Shown in pieces: positions 1-6,301 of a DNA stretch of 7,254 nt (its first letter is position 1; each line of letters starts with the position of its first letter). The notes beneath the pieces were generated by a model. That model worked only from the letters and a program-made list of their open reading frames with translations. It did not search any database and was not told the origin of the DNA. Both the position numbers and the translations under genes were made by a program. The DNA comes from Methylomonas sp. (GTDB lineage Bacteria > Pseudomonadota > Gammaproteobacteria > Methylococcales > Methylomonadaceae). Where the stretch lies: contig JALXCS010000100.1 of assembly GCA_026990815.1 (NCBI GenBank), positions 1 through 7,254 on the forward strand, in the 5' to 3' direction.

Positions 1-298
1 CAATTGCTTGTTTACCCTTGCTAATACGCGTACTAAAATTGCGTCCTCTTGTTTTTAATTTTAACATAATCATAATTCTATTAATAGCTGTAGGTAACCT
101 AGCATTGAAATACAAATATCTTACCAAAGCTGATTTCCGCGCCAAAAACCTTTTTATCCTTTTGCGTATAGATTTTTCCGGCTCATAAGGCACTAAATAT
201 AATCGCCCTTTATTATCAAAATACCAAAAAGCCGGCATTTTCTTATAGAAAAAGAAACTTTCATCAAAGTCATTAGCAACTATTACAAATATAATGGG
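1..298 (-). pseudogene. SGNH/GDSL hydrolase-like gene fragment lacking its N-terminal half; runs off the left edge
   Basis: On the minus strand 99 codons are open from base 298 to the left edge, unlikely by chance in such AT-rich DNA. The frame begins directly after an in-frame TGA (bases 299-301). The protein reads PIIFVIVANDFDESFFFYKK, then APFWYF-like text (AFWYFDNKGRLYLVPY), then a basic stretch (RKRIKRFLARKSALVRYL). The hydrophobic strand followed by ANDFDES resembles the third conserved block (GxND) and following segment of bacterial SGNH/GDSL hydrolases, here with Ala for Gly; this is recognised from memory of the family. The GDS nucleophile block should lie well upstream, but bases 299-372 hold only stops and the oxidase leader. 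The only ATG (base 238) falls inside the conserved part, so a true start there is unlikely. I read it as a 5'-truncated remnant; a short intact gene starting at 238 is the alternative. Confidence 0.5.
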
Positions 299-315
299 TC
301 AGTTACAAACAGAGC

Positions 316-344
316 TTGTCGTCCAAGCTTATTTGATTTATTAA
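316..344 (+). promoter_or_regulatory. Possible sigma-70 promoter for the copper oxidase operon
   Basis: A TTGTCG box (316-321) and a TATTAA box (339-344) lie 17 bp apart, each matching four of six consensus bases. Transcription would begin near base 351, giving a leader of about 20 nt before the oxidase ATG. The match is weak and the surroundings are AT-rich, so it could be chance. I saw no clear operator-like palindrome, for example a CueR/MerR-type dyad, around it. Confidence 0.22.
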
Positions 345-372
345 AATTTTAATGACTGGCTGTTGAGACCCT

Positions 373-2037
373 ATGCTGAGAAGTGCTCTGACAATATTAC
401 TGTTAATTTTATGTGTTTTGGCTTATTGGGTATTGCCAACCGCCACTAAAAAATCGGGTTTAGATATTCCCCCAACAATAAAAACTGTAAACAAGCGGGG
501 CTCTGGTTATGTCAATCCATGTCAAAATGATTTTGCCGCATGGCGTGATGCTTTTGATATTGATGGGGTAAAGATTGATTCTTCGCCACTTTGTAAGCCT
601 GATAATCCTTATGATGTAGCCACATTTGTTAAAGGCGTCAACAATGTTTCCATGGATACCTTTATGAAAACCCGTTTGGCAGAGGATTTTTTGACAAAAA
701 CCGATGATCTGGATGGGGATGGAGACCCTGATATTATTCGTATCAAAATGGAGGTTGTTGAGTTGAATGGCTTCTCACCGGATGGTGATTATGTTTTTCC
801 GACTTATGAAATTGCCCCTGGAATTCTGCCAGGGTTGTGGGTGTTTGCCCCCAAAACCCGAGGCATGGCGGAGAAAAATTATCGCTCTAAAATAGCCCAT
901 GACTTACTCCGCGCGCCATCGCCAGTGATTCGGGTGGAGCAAGGGGATAAAGTTTATATTACGCTTGAAAATATCCATTATTTCCCGCACACGATTCATT
1001 TTCATGGCGTGGATCACCCATGGAAATTAAAATCGGGTCAAAATAACGATGGTGAACCCGCAACAGGGGCTCGCGCCATTTTTCCTGGAGAATCTCGAAC
1101 TTATGAAATGCAGCCCAGGCAAGCGGGCACCATGTTTTATCATTGTCATGTCCAAACTGATAAACATTTGATGATGGGCTTAAATGGCATGTTTGTGGTG
1201 GAAGAAAATCACCCTAATAACTGGGTGCAAACTTTTAATGTCGGGGCCGGTCAGGTTAGGTACCCATCCGTTGCTGTAAAAGAAGAATATGACCAGGAAT
1301 ACGATTTACATTATCAGGCAATTGACAAGAATTTGGCAGAAATTATTCAGCAAGCGAATGATCCCAGACTGGTTGCCAAAAAGATGAACCGTCAATACAA
1401 CATGACTGAGTCATCAGAAAATTATTTTCTGCTGAACGGTCATTCTTTTCCCTACACCTTACGTGATTCGATGGTTGTGGTTAAACCCAATCAAAACATT
1501 AAACTCCGTATTGCCAATGCCCAGCACTCATCAATGGCAATACATTTTCATGGGCATAAGGCAAAAGTGACCCATTATGATGGGGTTGAGTTAGCTGCTG
1601 CAGGCCAGATTACTCGAGATGTTTTTGATATTGCTCCGGCACAGCGGGTGGATTTGAGTTTGCAAACTGTGGATGACGGTTTGCATAGTTATGGTCCCGG
1701 GATCTGGTTATTCCACGACCATGTTGAAACCGGGATAACAACAGATGGTATGGTTCCTGGTGGAAATATCAGCATTTTGGTTTATCAGAATTTGTTGGAT
1801 GAGCGAGGGATGCCAAAAATTCGGGAAGAATCAGCGAACCAGTTTTTTAACAAAAATTATTATGCCAAACAGAATCCCGTTTGGAATATGGGTGAGTTTA
1901 AACATTATCTAGGTGATGTTGGTGTGTTAAAGCTGAATAATGTCCGTTTGGTCGTGTTTGGCTTGATTTCAGGCTGTATTTTGGCAATTTTGTTTTTTTT
2001 GGTTCAAAAAACCTCTAGGAAAGGAGGTGCGGAATGA
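373..2037 (+). CDS. Membrane-anchored two-domain multicopper oxidase, type 1 copper in domain 1 (type C layout)
   Basis: Predicted periplasmic copper oxidase that would take electrons at a type 1 copper and reduce O2 at a trinuclear cluster; its substrate cannot be read from sequence. Residues 5-22 form a membrane segment without a twin-Arg signal, and residues 523-545 form a second one with a basic tail, so the body (about 25-520) should be periplasmic. Residues 111-120 are an Asp-rich DxDxDxDxD stretch. Cupredoxin domain 1 has H206-T-I-H209-F-H211-G and H257-C258-H259 with H265 and axial L270, giving a full type 1 site plus two HxH pairs. Domain 2 has H391-F-H393-G and H448-D449-H450: Met388 replaces the type 1 His and Asp449 the Cys, so it supplies only cluster ligands. 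In-frame TGA at 364-366 makes 373 the first usable ATG; its Shine-Dalgarno is poor. The stop overlaps the next gene by ATGA. Confidence 0.9.
   Translation: MLRSALTILLLILCVLAYWVLPTATKKSGLDIPPTIKTVNKRGSGYVNPCQNDFAAWRDAFDIDGVKIDSSPLCKPDNPYDVATFVKGVNNVSMDTFMKTRLAEDFLTKTDDLDGDGDPDIIRIKMEVVELNGFSPDGDYVFPTYEIAPGILPGLWVFAPKTRGMAEKNYRSKIAHDLLRAPSPVIRVEQGDKVYITLENIHYFPHTIHFHGVDHPWKLKSGQNNDGEPATGARAIFPGESRTYEMQPRQAGTMFYHCHVQTDKHLMMGLNGMFVVEENHPNNWVQTFNVGAGQVRYPSVAVKEEYDQEYDLHYQAIDKNLAEIIQQANDPRLVAKKMNRQYNMTESSENYFLLNGHSFPYTLRDSMVVVKPNQNIKLRIANAQHSSMAIHFHGHKAKVTHYDGVELAAAGQITRDVFDIAPAQRVDLSLQTVDDGLHSYGPGIWLFHDHVETGITTDGMVPGGNISILVYQNLLDERGMPKIREESANQFFNKNYYAKQNPVWNMGEFKHYLGDVGVLKLNNVRLVVFGLISGCILAILFFLVQKTSRKGGAE
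2021..2028 (+). promoter_or_regulatory. Strong ribosome binding site of the cupredoxin gene, inside the oxidase 3' end
   Basis: AAGGAGGT lies 5 nt before the ATG at 2034 and is a near-perfect anti-16S match. It is read within the last codons of the oxidase (the Arg-Lys-Gly-Gly tail), so coupled translation through the ATGA overlap and strong independent initiation are both possible. It decides the start of the downstream gene. Confidence 0.85.
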
Positions 2038-2672
2038 AAATACATTTGCTGATTTTATTGTGGATGATTTCTCCGGCGGCATTTTCTGTAATGAATCACG
2101 ATGGAATGATTATGGATGATAAAGGCCTGGTGATGAATAGTAATCCAGACAAACTGCCTAAAGATTGTAAAAAAATATCTGAAGACGTGCATTTTACTGT
2201 TCATGCCGGGCATAAATACGCAAAAAAATTCAACGGTAAAATGTACGCGTTCGATCAGCAACAATGGGAAGTCAAACCCTGCAGCAGGATCAAGATAACT
2301 TTTATCAATGAAGATCACATAAGACATCAGTTTATGGTGCATGGGCTGCCTGGTTATTTATACCCAAAGGGTATGTTTCATATTGAACTTTATCGGAAAG
2401 GCGAAAAAGAAGGCCTTTTCATTGTACCCAGCCAACCTAAAACCTATTTGGTGCATTGCGAAGTCCCTCAGCACATGGAAAAAGGCATGAAAGCACAACT
2501 AAAAGTTGCCGGCGGTGATGGAGATTTACCTAGTATACCGGGGCTAACAGAACCAGTTACTCCCGATAGTTATGAACTTGGCTGGAGCCGGGGCAGTTGG
2601 GCTATTTTAACTTTAGCCTTGTTGATAGGTTTCGCTGTTCCTTTATTTTTATTGAAAAAGATTAAAAATTAG
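2034..2672 (+). CDS. Membrane-anchored cupredoxin (type 1 copper protein), partner of the multicopper oxidase
   Basis: A 212-residue blue-copper protein, probably periplasmic. Residues 1-18 are a Sec-type signal peptide with likely cleavage after SPAAFS. The mature N-terminus is rich in Met, His and Asp (M20, H22, M25, M27, M34), which could bind copper. C45 and C83 may form a disulfide. The cupredoxin fold contains H98 (in DHIRHQF), C142, H147 and M152, with C-x4-H-x4-M spacing; together these are a complete type 1 site with axial Met. A second Cys for a CuA centre is absent, which argues against a cytochrome oxidase subunit II relative. Residues about 187-206 form a C-terminal membrane segment ending in KKIKN, matching the tail anchor of the oxidase. 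Overlap with the oxidase and the strong ribosome site suggest it works with it, as electron donor, acceptor or copper carrier; that role is inferred. Confidence 0.85.
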   Translation: MKIHLLILLWMISPAAFSVMNHDGMIMDDKGLVMNSNPDKLPKDCKKISEDVHFTVHAGHKYAKKFNGKMYAFDQQQWEVKPCSRIKITFINEDHIRHQFMVHGLPGYLYPKGMFHIELYRKGEKEGLFIVPSQPKTYLVHCEVPQHMEKGMKAQLKVAGGDGDLPSIPGLTEPVTPDSYELGWSRGSWAILTLALLIGFAVPLFLLKKIKN

Positions 2673-2695
2673 GCTGCCAATTTTCCTATTGTTCA

Positions 2696-3532
2696 ATGGT
2701 AAAGAAAACCATTTTAGGCGACAGAAATTTTGATGATTTGGCCGAGCGTTTTGAACAGTGCATTTATGGTAGCAGTAAAGGCGAAATTCGGCAGGCAGTT
2801 ATTTGGCAGGACTTGAAAGCTTTTCTCCCGGAAAATAAAAAGTTACGGGTTCTTGATCTGGGCGGAGGTCTTGGTCATTTTTCAATTAAATTGAGTCAAT
2901 TAGGTCACAATGTCTGTTTTAATGATATTTCCCGGGTGATGACCGAAAAAGCCATCTCGCTGGCAAAACAAGCAGGCGTTGCTGATCAAATAGACTGGCA
3001 TGTTTCGCCGTATCAGGATTTTTTTGAAAAACAAACAGGCCGGTTCGATCTGGTTTTATGTCACGCATTACTGGAATGGCTGGAACAACCGGAAAAACTG
3101 TTTGCTTTTATTGTCGATTTTCTGGATGAAAACGCCATGTTGTCATTGTGTTTTTATAATCCAGCGGGCATGATTTATCGCAATCTGATTCGTGGTAATT
3201 TCAATCGTGTGATTCAGAAAGACAGTTACCAGGCTGACAAGGGTAGTTTGACCCCCGATCATCCCTGCGAATTTTCAGAAGTAAAGCAATGGCTTGCAGA
3301 AAATCAATTTGATATCGAGAGTGTCAGCGGTATTCGTGTTTTTAGCGATTATGCCGCTGGAAAACGGGGCGGGTTGAAATTACCGGAAGCAGTGTTGGCT
3401 ATGGAGCTGGAATACTCACAGTTAGAGCCTTATAAACGAATGGGGCGTTATTTGCATATTATGGCAAGCTTGAAGTCTGCTGAAGTATCTAATGCCCGAG
3501 AATTCTCTCACGATTTTTTTTCCGGGCCTTGA
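2696..3532 (+). CDS. cmoM: tRNA 5-carboxymethoxyuridine (cmo5U34) methyltransferase CmoM
   Basis: SAM-dependent enzyme that methylates the carboxyl group of cmo5U at the wobble position of tRNA, giving mcmo5U; it acts in the cytoplasm after CmoA and CmoB. The protein closely follows E. coli CmoM (formerly SmtA): the N-terminal DRNFDDLAERF block (9-19), IYGSSKGEIRQA (23-34), the SAM-binding VLDLGGGLG motif (52-60), acidic D77 ending the second strand, HALLEWL (123-129), FYNPAGM (153-159) and near the C-terminus LEPYKRMGRYLHI. At 278 residues it is somewhat longer than the E. coli protein (about 260), mainly through a C-terminal tail of about 18 residues that overlaps the opposing gene. It begins 23 bp after the cupredoxin gene with no visible Shine-Dalgarno, so it is probably co-transcribed and weakly initiated. 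A functional link to copper is not evident. Confidence 0.94.
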   Translation: MVKKTILGDRNFDDLAERFEQCIYGSSKGEIRQAVIWQDLKAFLPENKKLRVLDLGGGLGHFSIKLSQLGHNVCFNDISRVMTEKAISLAKQAGVADQIDWHVSPYQDFFEKQTGRFDLVLCHALLEWLEQPEKLFAFIVDFLDENAMLSLCFYNPAGMIYRNLIRGNFNRVIQKDSYQADKGSLTPDHPCEFSEVKQWLAENQFDIESVSGIRVFSDYAAGKRGGLKLPEAVLAMELEYSQLEPYKRMGRYLHIMASLKSAEVSNAREFSHDFFSGP

Positions 3533-3846
3533 TTAAAAAGCGTTGCAACTCGCGAGTTGCTATCTGATTCTTTCGATGTAGAAATTATTTTTGCTGTTCC
3601 CTGTTTTTTGACTTCATCAATTCTGATGATTTCATGCATAGGAATGAATGAACGTTTTACACCATTGAATTCTGAGCGGAGCTTGTCTTCAGATGGGTCA
3701 ACAACAATGGCACTTTTTTCACCAAAAACGAAATCTTCAACAATCACAAAACCATACATGTCGCCTTGATAAACATGTTTGGCATAAATCTCATAAACCT
3801 GTTTTTGGTTATAATAAACCACTTTATAAATATGTTTTTCTGACAT
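3508..3846 (-). CDS. DUF1820 family protein, function unknown
   Basis: A 112-residue soluble protein with no signal peptide or membrane segment. It matches the DUF1820 family known from gammaproteobacteria by its opening IYKVVYYNQKQVYEIYA, the YQGDMYGF segment, VDPSEDKLRSEF, then GVKRSFIPMHEIIRIDEV. No enzyme motif is visible and I know of no assigned function. The last 25 residues or so (Ser-, Asn- and Lys-rich) look like a variable tail; part of them is encoded by a 16-bp palindrome. The start at 3846 is preceded by GAGAA on the minus strand at suitable distance. The 3' end overlaps that of cmoM by 25 bp in tail-to-tail orientation, and the 5' end is divergent from ytoQ, 80 bp away. Confidence 0.9.
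   Translation of the reverse strand: MSEKHIYKVVYYNQKQVYEIYAKHVYQGDMYGFVIVEDFVFGEKSAIVVDPSEDKLRSEFNGVKRSFIPMHEIIRIDEVKKQGTAKIISTSKESDSNSRVATLFNQGPEKKS
3545..3560. repeat. 16-bp perfect palindrome in the convergent cmoM/DUF1820 3' region, possible terminator stem
   Basis: GCAACTCG is followed directly by CGAGTTGC, able to fold as a 6-bp stem with a CGCG loop. On the plus strand it lies 12 bp after the cmoM stop but has no good T tract behind it. On the minus strand it is followed, after five bases, by five T (complement of 3535-3539), but there it sits inside the DUF1820 reading frame about 35 bp before the stop. It may be a weak bidirectional terminator, a protein-binding dyad or chance. Confidence 0.4.
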
Positions 3847-3926
3847 TCTGTTCTCAATTTAACGATTATCGATCTATTGTAGCACTGAAAGTCTGAATCA
3901 ACTGAGCAAGTCAGAGGCCTTAAACA
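3847..3926. promoter_or_regulatory. Divergent intergenic region between DUF1820 gene and ytoQ
   Basis: These 80 bp must hold the start signals of both genes unless one is internally promoted. On the minus strand a TACAAT hexamer (complement of about 3876-3881) is a plausible -10 box for the DUF1820 gene, but the nearest -35-like TTGATT is only 14 bp away. For ytoQ no convincing pair is seen, only an AGAGG-type ribosome site about 10 nt before the ATG. ATCGAT near 3867 is a short palindrome of no clear meaning. Confidence 0.35.
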
Positions 3927-4370
3927 ATGAAATACCGAATCTATTTATCTGGAGAAATACACACTGATTGGCGGGAGAAAATCAAACAAGGGATATTTGA
4001 AAACAATTTGGATATAGAAACTTTTAGCCCGATTACGGATCATGAACAAAGTGACTATGTTGGCGAAGTCATATTGGGAAATGAACAAGACAATTTTTGG
4101 AAAGATCATAAAGCCGCAAAAATCAATGCATTGAGGACTCAAACAGCCATTAAAAAATCGGATATTGTGATTGTGCGTTTTGGTGAAAAATACAAGCAAT
4201 GGAATGCCGCTTTTGATGCCGGGATCGCAATTGGTTTAGGTATACCTGTTATCGTTATGCATGCGCCTGAATTGACTCATCCACTGAAGGAAATAGATGG
4301 TATGGCGATGGCAGTCACTGAAACGCCGCAACAGGTTGTCAAAATTCTAAAGTATATTTCTCAGCCTTAG
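3927..4370 (+). CDS. ytoQ: YtoQ family protein (nucleoside 2-deoxyribosyltransferase-like fold)
   Basis: A 147-residue cytoplasmic protein matching Bacillus YtoQ in length and in its main blocks: YLSGEIHTDWREKIK (6-20), SPITDHEQSD (34-43), a KDHKAAKINALRT segment (59-71), DIVIVRFGEKYKQWN (79-93) and a GIPVIVMH strand (105-112). The Rossmann-like strand pattern and the order of these motifs put the family next to nucleoside 2-deoxyribosyltransferases. In those enzymes a catalytic Glu precedes a G-x-A segment; here the equivalent place appears to be D97 (FDAGIA), as I also recall for Bacillus YtoQ, so ordinary transferase activity should not be assumed. No substrate is known to me. The gene stands alone, divergent from the DUF1820 gene and ending 18 bp from the convergent choice-of-anchor I gene. 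Confidence 0.88.
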   Translation: MKYRIYLSGEIHTDWREKIKQGIFENNLDIETFSPITDHEQSDYVGEVILGNEQDNFWKDHKAAKINALRTQTAIKKSDIVIVRFGEKYKQWNAAFDAGIAIGLGIPVIVMHAPELTHPLKEIDGMAMAVTETPQQVVKILKYISQP

Positions 4371-4388
4371 CGTGGTTTTTTCAATGCA

Positions 4389-6026
4389 TTAATCACATAT
4401 TTTTGACGGGTTATTGGGGCAATTAAATAGCAGCTGAGCAGTGTTTTCTTGAATAGAATAAATGCCGATGCCGCCATTGTTAGCTTCGAAGCCAACCAAT
4501 AGCAAGGGTTGTTTGGTTGGGTTATCTTTTGCCCTGATAAAAATGATGGACTCAGGAGCAAGCAGACCTTTTTCCATACTGTTGATGTATCCCATGAATT
4601 TCAATTTTTTTGGGTTTGATATGTCATAGGCTAATATTCCATTTTGACGTTCAAGTCCAATAAAAACAAATGTTTTGCCATTCAGTTCGCCCAGAGCTAA
4701 TGCTTCAGGCTCAGGGCCTTTTTTAGGCGATCGCTTGTCGAAGTCACAAATCAGGTTGTTGATATTGTGCCTTGATGGATCCAGGGATAACAGAATTGCT
4801 TCCAAAGAGCCGCTGTCACTGATTAATTTGCCAGATTCGGCATCCCAAACAGAGAAAGAACGAGTACCAAACATGGTTAGCTGTTCAAATTTTCCGTCTT
4901 TGTCTGTATCTCCATCTATGGCAGAAATATTTAGCCGCCCCAGGGCTTTTTTGGCAGAAAAATTACCGTAAATATCATTCAGTTTGGCCTTTGTAGCATC
5001 GTCCATTCTATGGTGGGCAATGTCTTTTACTCTGATTCGATCACCTTTATCTGCGCGAGCATCTCCTTCATTTGCAGTAATTAAATATTTTTTTCCTTTT
5101 TGATGGTAAATAACAAGATCATCCGGCATCGGAAGCCCTGTCACCTGATCATTAACGAAAGCGCCGCCATCTTTGTCGGAAGCATCAATGGTCTGAGAGA
5201 GGGTTCCTAAATTGTGGATCTTGACCCACTTTTTCGAGACAAGGTCAAAAACGGCGATTGCATTATTTTCCTGTAGGCTGACGTACAGAAAATTATCTGA
5301 ATCAGCCAAATATTCTGGTTCAATATGGCGATAGGGCTGCGTAGTCGTTAAGTCGTTTATTCTCAAATTGTCTAATGTTAATCCTTTCGACAGGTTTGGT
5401 GCCTGAAAATCATAGGTTTTAACATTGTTCTTATTTAAGGAAGTAAGGTCGGTAGTTTTGGTGATTCCGGAGAGATCAACAATGCTGATTGAGCCAGGGG
5501 CATCCTGATTGCCCCCAACGGTAAATTCACCTTCGTTTACAACATACAGGTGTGAACCGTCTTTAGAGAATTTAACCTGGTCCGGGTGAAAACCTACATC
5601 CAAAGCTTTGATGGCTGAAAGGTGGTCTTTTCGGTAATCAAAAAAACCAACTTTCCCAGGTATTTTACCATTTTCAATGGGAATCAGACTGACTGCGCCA
5701 AATCCTCGACCTTGCGGGTCTATTGCGGTCGAGGAAACATCGTGAATATCCGCTAGCGAGCCAAAAATGTTATTAAAATTGATTATGCCGCGTTCTTTTA
5801 ATGAACCGTCTATTTGTAATTCAAGAATTTGAACGCCAAAAATATCAGACCCACTCAGGGTACTCAAAATGGTATGTTGATGAGCAGAATAGGCCAGAAT
5901 TTCGCCGCTTCCAGCGCGAGCGCCATTTTCTTTTGACAAGCCGTGTAGCAGAGTCATCTTGATTTTTGCGTGGGCCAGAGGTGTTATTAAAATTATTAGC
6001 AAGAGAGCTAACTTTGTGTTTTTCAT
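4389..6026 (-). CDS. Secreted choice-of-anchor I family protein (beta-propeller-like)
   Basis: A 545-residue exported protein. Residues 1-20 form a Sec signal peptide with an AHA cleavage site; no lipobox and no C-terminal anchor or sorting signal are seen, so it is probably periplasmic or released. The mature part has the repeated strand pattern of the choice-of-anchor I family: HPDQVKFSKDGSHLYVVNEGE (blocks at 147-167), IEPEYLA (235-241), the diagnostic TANEGDAR (317-324), GPEPEALALGEL (437-448), IGLERQNGILAYDIS (456-470) and LAPESIIFI (489-497). Residues 371-380 (DGDTDKDGKF) look like a calcium-binding loop. C536 and C544 in the short C-terminal tail could pair. Relatives are often annotated as alkaline phosphatase- or phytase-like, but no catalytic set is visible and an enzyme role is not claimed. 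The start at 6026 follows GGTGA on the minus strand. It is a single-gene unit. Confidence 0.88.
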   Translation of the reverse strand: MKNTKLALLLIILITPLAHAKIKMTLLHGLSKENGARAGSGEILAYSAHQHTILSTLSGSDIFGVQILELQIDGSLKERGIINFNNIFGSLADIHDVSSTAIDPQGRGFGAVSLIPIENGKIPGKVGFFDYRKDHLSAIKALDVGFHPDQVKFSKDGSHLYVVNEGEFTVGGNQDAPGSISIVDLSGITKTTDLTSLNKNNVKTYDFQAPNLSKGLTLDNLRINDLTTTQPYRHIEPEYLADSDNFLYVSLQENNAIAVFDLVSKKWVKIHNLGTLSQTIDASDKDGGAFVNDQVTGLPMPDDLVIYHQKGKKYLITANEGDARADKGDRIRVKDIAHHRMDDATKAKLNDIYGNFSAKKALGRLNISAIDGDTDKDGKFEQLTMFGTRSFSVWDAESGKLISDSGSLEAILLSLDPSRHNINNLICDFDKRSPKKGPEPEALALGELNGKTFVFIGLERQNGILAYDISNPKKLKFMGYINSMEKGLLAPESIIFIRAKDNPTKQPLLLVGFEANNGGIGIYSIQENTAQLLFNCPNNPSKICD

Positions 6027-6222
6027 TTCACCATTATAGGTGGAATATATGTTTTTACCTTAAGTGCGTATGCCCTTAGACGTCGTAAGAAAAAATATGT
6101 TGCCTTTAAAATCCCAGATTTTGTGAGTTAGCCATCCTGCGGTAATGATGGTTGTGGCAAGTTTGGAGAAGACGGCATGATCATGATTTTTCAGCAAAAT
6201 TACTGCCAATCATTCAGAATGG

Positions 6223-6251
6223 TTGAATTTATAATTTAAACGATTGATAAT
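6223..6251 (+). promoter_or_regulatory. Candidate sigma-70 promoter of the carbonic anhydrase gene
   Basis: TTGAAT (6223-6228, four of six consensus bases) and GATAAT (6246-6251, five of six) are 17 bp apart. Transcription would start near 6258, leaving a leader of about 80 nt that contains the GGAAAAA repeat and the AGGAG ribosome site. Based on consensus match only. Confidence 0.38.
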
Positions 6252-6280
6252 AGATTGTCATCAATAATACTCAGAAAAAA

Positions 6281-6301
6281 GGAAAAAGGAAAAAGGAAAA
6301 A
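6281..6301 (+). repeat. Three perfect tandem copies of GGAAAAA in the carbonic anhydrase leader
   Basis: The 7-bp unit GGAAAAA occurs three times without interruption, after a purine run that resembles a degenerate fourth copy (6274-6280), and is followed by GTAGATG. It lies 36 bp before the start codon, downstream of the promoter candidate. Each copy is A/G-only, weakly Shine-Dalgarno-like, and the tract could slip in copy number. Confidence 0.85.

Noticed and set aside
2055..2342. 95-codon minus-strand frame opposite the cupredoxin gene
   Set aside because: It lies wholly within a well-supported gene, and its composition reflects the opposite strand of cupredoxin codons.
3945..4199. 84-codon minus-strand frame opposite ytoQ
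   Set aside because: ytoQ has clear family matches; the opposite frame has no ribosome site or recognisable motif.
4371..4388. Possible bidirectional terminator between ytoQ and the choice-of-anchor I gene (TGGTTTTTTC)
   Set aside because: There is a run of T but no stem of useful length before it on either strand.
4675..4971. 98-codon plus-strand frame inside the choice-of-anchor I gene
   Set aside because: It is antisense to a conserved secreted protein and looks like no known family.
6033..6038. TATAAT (minus strand) just before the choice-of-anchor I start
   Set aside because: No -35 box lies at a suitable distance and the position would leave essentially no leader, so it is not listed as a promoter.
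6060..6200. Minus-strand frame of about 45 codons with protein-like composition in the spacer before the carbonic anhydrase gene
   Set aside because: It has no ATG, no ribosome site and no recognisable motif, and such a length is common by chance in AT-rich DNA.
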